From Allantophomopsis cytisporea (lineage: Eukaryota; Ascomycota; Leotiomycetes; Phacidiales; Phacidiaceae), in NCBI GenBank assembly GCA_024752435.1, contig CP103037.1:1302001-1366000 (forward strand): 64,000 nucleotides of DNA, read 5' to 3'. Below are positions 56,882 through 64,000 of the stretch, in pieces. The notes under the pieces are model-generated. The model made no database searches, had not been told where the DNA came from, and was given only the letters and a program-made list of their open reading frames with translations. A program made the position numbers and the translations under genes. Numbering within the stretch: the first letter of the stretch is position 1; each line of letters starts with the position of its first letter.

Positions 56882-58561
56882 ATGCCCTCAAATACCCCAC
56901 TTCTTCATAATGCCGAAGATGATAATGACTCAATCTCTCCGAGCGGTACGGACTCGATAACGAGTCAGAATACCAAACGAAAGAACGACATACTTCGATA
57001 CTCATCCTTTGCTTGTGCTATTCTGTCATGTCTTTGTGGAGGCTCAATCACCGCATTCTCTTTATATGGACATCTCTTCCAAGAACGACTTCGATACACT
57101 CAACTCCAAGTCAATGTCGTCGCCATTGCTGCTGAACTCGCCATGTACTTACCAGTACCTTTATTCGGATACCTATGCGATCGGATCGGTCCCGCGCCCC
57201 TTGCCTTCCTATCGTCCATTCTTTTCGGAACTGGTTATTTCCTGGCCGCTTTCACATACGATAGTGGTGCAGAGACGTTAGGTGGATTGGTATATCAGCG
57301 AGGATGGCCATATTCTACCATGGTAATTGCATTTATTTGTATCGGGATGGGCACTACTTGCATGTACTTCAGCGCTGTCACCACTTGTGCTAAGAACTTT
57401 GGACGAGGGAAGTACAAGGGACTCGCATTAGCATCTCCAATTGCTGCTTTTGGATTGAGTGGTATGTGGCAAAGTCAGGTCGGAGAAAAGTTACTCTATG
57501 AACGAAAACCGGACGGTACGAAAGGAGACGTGGATGCCTTTAGATACTTCCTATTTTTGGCCATTACACTCATTTGTGTCGGCTTGATCGGGACATTGGG
57601 ACATCGAGTTGTGGATGAAGACGAACTCATCGATGAAGCTGTGGAGGAACTCGAAAGGAGCGGACTTCTCGAAGACAGCGCCTTCTTTCAACACTCCGAA
57701 CCAAGCTACGGCACAGTCGAAAGAGATACTGATTCGTATCGTCAAGCTGTCGACGAAGCAAAAGCTCGAGAAGAGGAAGAATCTCGGAAAAAGACGTGGC
57801 TTTTGAACGAAGAAACTCGTCGTTTTCTTAAAGATCCAACTATGTGGCTTCTCGCATCAGGTTTCTTTCTTGTCACTGGTCCCGGAGAAGCATTTATCAA
57901 TAATCTTGGCACAATTATTGGCACCTTATATCCTCCCGGCTCGAAAGAAATCCCAACAACAGCAGCAACGCATGTTTCCATTGTGGCTCTCACCTCTACC
58001 ATAGCTCGAATTTTCACTGGCACTCTTACGGATCTCCTCGCTCCAGTCTCGTCTCCTCATCATTATCGTCCATCCTCGAGCGCTTCTGCGTCCCCAAATC
58101 GCCGCTTCACTGTCTCGCGGGTTGTCTTCCTACTCACATTCGCGCTTCTACTCTCCTTAGGCCAGGTACTTCTTGCGTCTGGCGCGATACAAAACCATGG
58201 TGAAAGATTTTGGATTGTGTCGGCTCTCATGGGTTCAGGTTACGGTGCTGTCTTTTCTCTTACGCCAATTATGGTGACTGTCATATGGGGTGTGGAGAAC
58301 TTCGGTACAAACTGGGGTATTGTAGCTATGGTTCCTGCATTGGGAGCAACAGTCTGGGGAGTGATATATTCGGCTTTGTATCAATGGGCTGCTAATCAAA
58401 AAGATGTAGACGGGGATTTGAAATCGAAGGAGGACGTTCTATGTTATGGGGTCAAATGTTACGCTGGAACATTCTGGGCTATGGCCGTCAGTGTCTGGAT
58501 TGCTTGTGCACTTTGGATTTTTGCTTGGAGTGCCTGGAGAAAGAGAGGCATTGCTGTTTAA
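56882..58561 (+). CDS. mch1: Monocarboxylate-transporter-like MFS protein Mch1
   Basis: An intronless frame of 559 residues. A short cytosolic N-terminus (MPSNTPLLHNAEDDND) leads into YSSFACAILSCLCGGSITAFSLYGHLFQERLRYTQLQVN, the first helix and loop of this group. LFGYLCDRIGPAPLAFLSS is the TM2-TM3 loop. The first half ends near LGHRVVDEDELIDEA, followed by an acidic, charged cytosolic loop (about residues 240-310). The second half has KDPTMWLLASGFFLVTGPGEAFINNLGTIIGTL and later ALMGSGYGAVFSLTPIMVTVIWGVENFGTNWG, characteristic of fungal Mch1 and nodulin-like transporters. Yeast Mch1 is related to monocarboxylate permeases but does not measurably carry monocarboxylates, and it localises to the vacuole. 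Substrate is unknown. Orthology is well supported by length and loop motifs. Confidence 0.92.
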   Translation: MPSNTPLLHNAEDDNDSISPSGTDSITSQNTKRKNDILRYSSFACAILSCLCGGSITAFSLYGHLFQERLRYTQLQVNVVAIAAELAMYLPVPLFGYLCDRIGPAPLAFLSSILFGTGYFLAAFTYDSGAETLGGLVYQRGWPYSTMVIAFICIGMGTTCMYFSAVTTCAKNFGRGKYKGLALASPIAAFGLSGMWQSQVGEKLLYERKPDGTKGDVDAFRYFLFLAITLICVGLIGTLGHRVVDEDELIDEAVEELERSGLLEDSAFFQHSEPSYGTVERDTDSYRQAVDEAKAREEEESRKKTWLLNEETRRFLKDPTMWLLASGFFLVTGPGEAFINNLGTIIGTLYPPGSKEIPTTAATHVSIVALTSTIARIFTGTLTDLLAPVSSPHHYRPSSSASASPNRRFTVSRVVFLLTFALLLSLGQVLLASGAIQNHGERFWIVSALMGSGYGAVFSLTPIMVTVIWGVENFGTNWGIVAMVPALGATVWGVIYSALYQWAANQKDVDGDLKSKEDVLCYGVKCYAGTFWAMAVSVWIACALWIFAWSAWRKRGIAV

Positions 58562-59054
58562 CATGATTATCTGGGTATAAATTGCATACATAGCGGGAGT
58601 TTGGTTGAATTTGAGAGTTAGGCAATACAATAGAAGTTTGAAATGATAGGAACACAAGGTACAATCGGTGCCACATTATTCGTGCAATCATTATAATCTG
58701 TAGCTATCTTTGTTGAGCTTGGAACAAACCAATACAATCAATAGCTTAATGAGGACCTGAGATTCCAGTGTAATCGAAATTTTCGCCTGTCAAAGCCTTT
58801 CCAAGATCACTCGAGCAATATCCCAGCTTTCCTATCACAATGTCTCCCAGTCGAGTGTCATGAGCTATACCCTACCGATCACACCTCCATGCTTAGCAAC
58901 CCGAACTCGACATTCGTAAATGTTCAAGTTATGTTCGCAGCACACATGCTGCAGAATCCGTGCCATTCTGTCCCATGGTAAGGCTGGCAATTCTAATTGC
59001 GATATCCCATCTGACTCTGGGTATATATATTCTCATCCTCCTTAGAACCGTGTT
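58562..59054. other. Convergent 3' region
   Basis: A 493-base tail-to-tail spacer between mch1 (plus) and orc6 (minus). No gene is seen. Confidence 0.55.
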
Positions 59055-60445
59055 TCACGACATTTCATCATCAGAGGCTTCAATCTCCAAATCCATCTGC
59101 ACTTCCATTTCACCTTCAATGTGCGCGTCCTCAGTTTCCATCTCTTCAGTCGCCGATGTCGTAGGCAATAAGCCCCTTTGCTGCAGCTCAGCAATCTTGT
59201 TTTCAGTCGCCTTTATCCAAGGCATCATGCTAGCTCGAGGCTCTTTGACTTCTAAGCCTCTCGCCTCGAGCTCACCGATCTTGCTCAGAATTCCATCTTT
59301 CCAGTTCTGATAATCCTCCCTTTTGGCATCGGTCAAATAATCTACCTGGTCCTGTAACATCGTTCCCAGACCACTCTGAACATGCCCTTTTCGGAGAGCT
59401 TCTCTTCTTTCCAGTTGCGCTTTTCTTGCTGCAATCCATCTTATTTCTTCATCGTCTAATCCAAAATCATTGTCTTCAAACCCATGCCCATCTTCTAGCT
59501 GTAAACCTGAACCCTCGACAATATTCTCATACCAATCAAGTCGAAGCCATCCACATTCGATAATTTGCATCACCCATGCATCAATCTCAGATGTTGAAAT
59601 TTCTTGCCATTTTGACCAGTCCTTCACCTTCCCACTTTCTTCCAGAGATATCCTTCCTTTCCCTATGATCTCAATTGCCGCTTTCCTCTGAGCTAAAAAC
59701 TCCTTCCCAGACAGCGGTTCACTTCTGAGTCTTGTAGATACCAGGAAAAACAGCGCCGCTATCAAAGCAGGTATTTGATCTTTTTTCTCCACAGTTTCAA
59801 TCTTCACACCTGGATTTGGAAGAAAAGGAGCCGGCAATGTGAGAATCGTAGTTACACCAGCCAAAATGTGATGAGCTGCAATTGGGGCTTCAAATTCTTT
59901 GCATAGGAGTCGAATCATAGGATGTACCCACGCTGGGATCACTTCCACCTCCCGATCGACTAGCAGACCTTTCTTGGCTTTTCGATGTGCTCGCAACGGT
60001 GTTGGTATATCTTTCATCGGCGTTGTTGCAAGCACTTTCGATGCAGACTTCCGCGGTGTGACAGGATTTGCCTGGCTTTTCTTGGGAGTAACATTGGATC
60101 GTTGTCTCTTTTGGACTACTAACAGCTTGTCTAGATATGTGTAAAGTTTCTTGTAAATTCGTGGTGGACATGGCGGTCGTGGTTCGATTGGAGGAAGATT
60201 CAATTGTTGCTTCAGTCTAAGACATCAGTATGGTACTAATAGCAGAGCACCTGTAGTACTTACCTCTCACATGCTATGTTGGCGCAAGCATATGTTCTAC
60301 CAATCTCCTCTTGCGCATTCAAGGTACTTGCTCTGTTTCTTGACTGTGCCAATAAGGAACTGGCAAGTTCAAGCAACTCTGGTGGAAGAGCGCCATTGTG
60401 CTTAGGTATCAGACTCGAAAGAGCCTGTTGGACTGACCTATCCAT
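59055..60445 (-). CDS. orc6: Origin recognition complex subunit 6
   Basis: Exons 60264-60445 and 59055-60216 give 447 residues; the 47-base intron (GTAAGT...TTAG) completes an AGA codon between CER and LKQQ. I take the ATG at 60445, giving MDRSVQQALSSLIPKHNG, since fungal Orc6 proteins start with this helix; an in-frame ATG at 60514 would add 23 residues. The first domain (about residues 1-85) holds LPPELLELASSLLAQSRNRAS, EEIGRTYACANIACERLK and LPPIEPRPPCPPRIYKKLYTYLD, a TFIIB/cyclin-like fold. A lysine-rich linker with TPKK, TPRK and TPLR sites looks like CDK targets. The second domain has WVHPMIRLLCKEFEAPIAAHHILAGV. The tail is acidic. Orc6 helps load the MCM helicase on replication origins in the nucleus. 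Confidence 0.93.
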
Positions 60446-60649
60446 CGAAAGTAGATCGGTCAAGAGAGTCGCATTGGCTGTTTTCGGGACTAGTTGTCGC
60501 GAAGTTGGGTACATCTGGACAAGGCTGAAGGCAAGGCTGATATGAAGTAGCGAATGTGCCCCTGTATGACGGCAAGCATCCAAGCTTCGAAGTATTACGC
60601 AGTTCCCAATCTTTCTCTACACATTTTCAAGCAGGAAACTCTCTCGAGA
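60446..60649. promoter_or_regulatory. Bidirectional promoter between orc6 and ssp120
   Basis: Only about 204 bases separate the orc6 start codon (minus) and the ssp120 start codon (plus), so both promoters and leaders must share it. If the upstream orc6 ATG is used, the gap shrinks to 135 bases. Confidence 0.6.
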
Positions 60650-61364
60650 ATGGCATTTGTGAAGCTTCTAAAGTATTGCGCTGCTCCGCTTGCCCTTGCA
60701 ACGGCTGTGGTAGCCCACGGAGGTGCGCACCAAGAACCCATAAAAGTCGCGGATGATGCAGACTGGGCTACTCGACATATGGCTGGTAAGCTCCCAATTC
60801 TCTCGATTTGGCTTCTCTAACCCCAAATTATAGAGGAGCATCACATTGGAGAGTTTTCACCAGAAGCTTTCTTCACACTCCACGACTACAATAGTGATGG
60901 AATTTGGAGTATCGCCGAGTTAGCCAACACATATGGATTCAATTCTGATGAGTCGAAGAGCATTTCACAGGAGAGCAAGGATAACAGCATGAAGAACTTG
61001 ATGCGACAGTTTGGGAAGAACCCAGAGGACACCATTACTATGGTGGAATGGTTGGAGTGGGTGGGAAATGGACATGCCCTACCAGATTATGGCCTTGGTC
61101 CTGGTCATCATGGAGATGACGAGTATGAATATGAGATTCATCACTGGGAGAAGTAAGGATCGCCGAACCCACTGGATTGTTCATCACTAATATTTTGAAA
61201 GATACCATGACGAAAATACCAGGGAAGAGGATCTTATTCATCCAGAAGATATCGCCCATTTCGCAAAGCATGATGCCGATGAGGACGAAGCAGAAAGAGT
61301 AGCACAACTTGATAAGCTCTCGATTGTCGATCAGAATATTCCTCAGAAATTCCGCAGAAATTGA
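60650..61364 (+). CDS. ssp120: Ssp120-like secretory-pathway EF-hand protein
   Basis: Exons 60650-60785, 60834-61152 and 61202-61364 give 205 residues; introns are 48 and 49 bases. A signal peptide (MAFVKLLKYCAAPLALATAVVA) is followed by DWATRHMAEEHHIGEFSPEAFFTLHDYNSDGIW. The DYNSDGIWSIAE piece is an EF-hand loop. A second, weaker one is FGKNPEDTITMVEWLEWV. DYGLGPGHHGDDEYEYEIHHWEKYH, IHPEDIAHF and the tail QNIPQKFRR match yeast Ssp120. That protein is lumenal and works with the L-type lectin cargo receptors Emp46/Emp47 in ER-Golgi traffic, like mammalian MCFD2. The family resemblance is strong. The second EF loop is imperfect, so calcium may bind at only one site. It lies head to head with orc6 and tail to tail with trm12. 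Confidence 0.93.
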
Positions 61365-61456
61365 TTTCCCAGAAATATGTACATAAGAAAAGATGCCACG
61401 AAAACCATAGAATATAATGAGATATAAGTTACGATAATTGATTATCTTGTGCCTTA

Positions 61457-62932
61457 CTAGTTGTTTATAGAGCTGATATAGATGTCAAAAACACAATGCC
61501 AAATTCCAGGGGCAAACGTCTTGACTCGCTCCACCCACTCGACGCCTAGTGATCGAGGCGATGGAGATGCTGTTTCCCAGCTAAGGTATTTCTCTTGAAT
61601 CTCCAACTTTCTTCTCTCAATATCTTCCTCCTTGACGTTCTCGTGTAAATGCAGCCACCCAAAGCGACAATTATCTAGAGCTCTCCAAGCTGCTTTCCAA
61701 CTGGATTCACACGAAGGCAACAATCCCATATTGACATGCACGATCAGAGCTGTGCCATCAACAGATATGTCTTTCATCTCTCGGAGTCTTTCTCCAGCCT
61801 TAGCATTATCCTCCTGGAAGATGACAATTTGCTTCCAATCATTGTGTGAGTAGAGGATGTCCGCCGTTCGTCTTGTGAGTTCTCTACCCTTGACAATCTT
61901 GATACTCCAACCATTGCCTATTGCTCCTCTTCTCAAGCCCTCCACACTCCACGGATTGATCTCCCATCCAGATACATTCATACCCAACTTGGCATAACTA
62001 AACACAAAGTATCCAATACCCGCATACAGGTCCACAGCAACTTTCCCCTCTATAGCTTTCTTTCCAATTGCTCTTCCGCTATTTGGCAATGCTGAAGGCG
62101 AGTCATGAAATTTTAGGAGGCGTGCTTTCTCCTTGACATTCCCTCGACTGAACATGGTATATCTCGGTGCCCAAGTCTGATATATCCCATTCTGTCTTGT
62201 AGAAACCCAAAACGCGTTTTTGAAATCATGCTCCGTTGGAGGACTATCCGGCTCCAAAGCAGGACCAAAGTTTCCATGTAGAATGATCAGACCACTGGGT
62301 GTGCGTAGGATATTCTCACCCTGATCTGATAAGGAGTTAGTTAGAGGAATACCGCTATTCACCGCTAAATGCGTGAATGTTCCCCCTTCCTTTTTACCAA
62401 TCGCCAGGAGAATTGCTCCCCACAACTGTTCGAGATCCGAAATTGGAAGAGATGATAGAATTTGTTGCCAGGATGAAGATTGGAATGATCCAGATGGAAG
62501 TAAGACCATAGGTGTATAGATACTCCATCGCTTCGGTACCATTGAGGCCAGCTCTCCAATATCCGCATCAAGGTGATCATGTACTATCGGTGATAGTGAC
62601 GCGTACCAATCTCGCAGAGCTTGTTCAATGGGCGATCTCGATGATTGTTCTGGAACTTTCATCCCGTCGACCGTATCGAATGCTCTAAGGGTAACAAGGC
62701 CCTGTGACACTTGCAGTTCCAGGTCCAAAAGCCTCCATATCTCTTCATCTAAAACATCTCCTCTCCGCAGCGTAGTTGGAACCAGCATCCATTTTTCCAA
62801 CTTATCCTCTTCACTAGCTCTAAACTTTCGTTTTGTGTCCAGACATCCTTTGTTCTCGAGGGCTACCTTTACCGTCTTGATGCATGAAGTCTCGCAGCAA
62901 ATCCAAATTTGTGTACTAGAATCCTCGTCCAT
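61457..62932 (-). CDS. trm12: tRNA wybutosine-synthesizing protein 2 (TYW2/Trm12)
   Basis: An intronless frame of 491 residues from the ATG at 62932; the frame is open further upstream but only from a TTG. TYW2 transfers the alpha-amino-alpha-carboxypropyl group of S-adenosylmethionine to the modified G37 of tRNA-Phe in wybutosine synthesis. The SAM-binding motif VAVDLYAGIGYFVFSYAKLG lies at about residues 297-316, followed by VSGWEINPWSVEGLRRGA, the usual acidic-residue strand with E-x-N-P. A WSIYTPMVLLPSGSF stretch at about residues 140-155 leads the N-terminal domain, and WAPRYTMFSRGNVKEKARLL precedes the Rossmann core. The C-terminal part has WKQIVIFQEDNAKAGERL and GWLHLHENVKEE. Yeast Trm12 is of similar size. 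Assignment is firm; the converging neighbour ssp120 ends 93 bases away. Confidence 0.92.
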   Translation of the reverse strand: MDEDSSTQIWICCETSCIKTVKVALENKGCLDTKRKFRASEEDKLEKWMLVPTTLRRGDVLDEEIWRLLDLELQVSQGLVTLRAFDTVDGMKVPEQSSRSPIEQALRDWYASLSPIVHDHLDADIGELASMVPKRWSIYTPMVLLPSGSFQSSSWQQILSSLPISDLEQLWGAILLAIGKKEGGTFTHLAVNSGIPLTNSLSDQGENILRTPSGLIILHGNFGPALEPDSPPTEHDFKNAFWVSTRQNGIYQTWAPRYTMFSRGNVKEKARLLKFHDSPSALPNSGRAIGKKAIEGKVAVDLYAGIGYFVFSYAKLGMNVSGWEINPWSVEGLRRGAIGNGWSIKIVKGRELTRRTADILYSHNDWKQIVIFQEDNAKAGERLREMKDISVDGTALIVHVNMGLLPSCESSWKAAWRALDNCRFGWLHLHENVKEEDIERRKLEIQEKYLSWETASPSPRSLGVEWVERVKTFAPGIWHCVFDIYISSINN

Positions 62933-63632
62933 CTTCTGGTACTTACGGAAGTCCAATTTGTGATTTTGGGGCGGCGGAGATGCTCGTGCTCCTCATATTA
63001 TGTCATCCGAAGAATAACGGGTTCAAATTAAAAGTTTGTATAAAATTTCCTGCCTGCTGAAGAGGCCGGAAGGATATACAGAATATTTTCGTTACCCCAT
63101 AAAATGCAGGTACTAGGGCTCCCAACCCAGCAAATCCTACGATTTTTGTGTCAAAGGGATCAAAAATCTCAAAGGCCTGAAAGTGTGCCGCGTGATGCGA
63201 ATACTGTCTTCTTATGCTTGCAAATACTTATGAAAACAGAAGAAGTGGATATCAGTTGTCTAGAACATGCTTAGCCATTCCGGAGTTGGACAACTGAGAC
63301 GATCTTAGTAATGCCTCAGGCTTAGGTAGTACATAAAATTGAACATTTGCGGTGTAAGCTTTGCGAACCTCTGGGATTTGACACTCTCAGCATGATACAT
63401 CCTATCATGAATTAACCAGTCTTCGGTTGTTATCCCAGCAATAGATATGCCTACTCAGAGTTTGCTCCTAAAGATTTCATATTCGAAGTTCTGGAATCCT
63501 ATACAGGCTTACCATTCTTTGTCAAAACCTCATCAAATTCCAAGTCTAGAGTATGTACAGATTTGTATGTGGTATTTACAACGCAAATCTAATCAATCAT
63601 AACGCATTATCTCAACAACATCCAGGAAACTA
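62933..63632. other. Intergenic, no gene seen
   Basis: A 700-base region between two minus-strand genes, holding the trm12 leader and promoter and the MATE gene's 3' region. No other feature is recognised. Confidence 0.55.
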
Positions 63633-64000
63633 TCAGTCTCTCTGAACAACGCCATTCTCTTGCCCATCAGGTACTTCCGCCCCGCCAATCTCAGCTCGCT
63701 CCCCACTATCCATTCGTTCAAATGCACGTTGAACTTGGACATCATAATTACTCATATAAACAATGAGCCATTCAAGAGCACCGACGAGGTATAGAGCAAT
63801 GCACTGGCCAACCCAGAGGCCCCCAAGTCCCCAACCATGGAAAGCAAGGTAGATTCCAAGAGGAAGAGCACCCGCATAATAGGAGACAAGGTTGACGGCT
63901 GCGCCAATATGCTGGCGACCCATACCTCTCAGAGCACCACCGCATGAACCGTTAAGTCCATCAGCAATCTGGAAGAGGGCTACATAAGGCATAACCTCTG
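63633..64000 (-). CDS. MATE-family multidrug/organic-cation efflux protein, C-terminal part (cut by window edge)
   Basis: The last 121 codons before the stop at 63633; the frame is open to the right edge and the start lies outside. The visible part begins MPYVALFQIADGLNGSCGGALRGMGRQHIGAAVNLVSYY. The D-G-L-N-G...G-x-L-R-G-x-G-R-Q motif and the following N-L-x-S-Y-Y are classic for the second half of MATE transporters. LPLGIYLAFHGWGLGGLWVGQCIALYLVGALEWLIVY supplies the final two membrane helices. A charged tail of about 40 residues (SNYDVQVQRAFERMDSG...) ends the protein. Family members export organic cations, drugs or metabolites against proton or sodium gradients, usually at the plasma membrane or vacuole. 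Substrate is unknown. Confidence 0.9.
   Translation of the reverse strand, partial: EVMPYVALFQIADGLNGSCGGALRGMGRQHIGAAVNLVSYYAGALPLGIYLAFHGWGLGGLWVGQCIALYLVGALEWLIVYMSNYDVQVQRAFERMDSGERAEIGGAEVPDGQENGVVQRD

Noticed and set aside
1..64000. Search for CRISPR arrays, insertion sequences, LTRs and terminal inverted repeats
   Set aside because: No regularly spaced repeats, transposase or reverse-transcriptase motifs, or paired long terminal repeats were seen by eye.

Overview
This is nuclear DNA of a filamentous ascomycete (Pezizomycotina). Genes are split by short GT-AG introns, mostly about 50 to 90 bases, with CTRAC-type branch points. The families are fungal: Orc6, Rcy1, Tyw2, Ssp120, Mch1, SUR7, Hsp31 and a fungal Arf-GAP. 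A leotiomycete of the Botrytis/Sclerotinia kind is my inference from protein style and intron form. It was not tested by any search.

Layout. From 1 to 8 kb there is the 5' end of a GH5 glycosidase (minus), a broken Hsp70/actin-fold-like gene (2554-3495, minus), and about 4.7 kb of microsatellite-rich DNA. This leads into a disordered protein gene (8184-9692, plus). From 12 to 20 kb, recyclin-1 (rcy1, plus) and a 1598-residue AT-hook protein (minus) converge. From 20 to 24.8 kb no convincing gene is seen, but the minus strand carries a cluster of splice-like signals. From 24.8 to 32 kb come fructose-1,6-bisphosphatase (fbp1) and an MFS sugar transporter, both plus and separated by 3.6 kb of gene-poor DNA. 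From 33.8 to 46 kb come a GPI-anchored PLC-like phosphodiesterase (minus), a SUR7-family membrane protein (plus), a small secreted expansin-like protein (plus), an Hsp31 glyoxalase (plus) and a TLC-domain membrane protein (minus). From 46 to 53 kb come a zinc-knuckle/RGG protein resembling Air1/Air2, a Dal5-type MFS permease and a UBA/NPF-rich Arf-GAP with a 17-base microexon. From 54.9 kb to the end come a DUF985 cupin, mch1, orc6, ssp120, trm12 (TYW2) and the 3' end of a MATE transporter.

The genes are mostly unrelated housekeeping functions: gluconeogenesis, replication licensing, wybutosine synthesis, membrane recycling, RNA surveillance and transport. I see no biosynthetic gene cluster, no intact transposon and no CRISPR-like array. 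I did not find a clear undescribed system. The items most worth a second look are the cryptic spliced locus at about 21.9-23.9 kb, the internal repeats of the AT-hook protein and the decayed gene at 2.5-3.5 kb. Exon boundaries come from reading GT-AG sites and frame continuity, not from transcripts.
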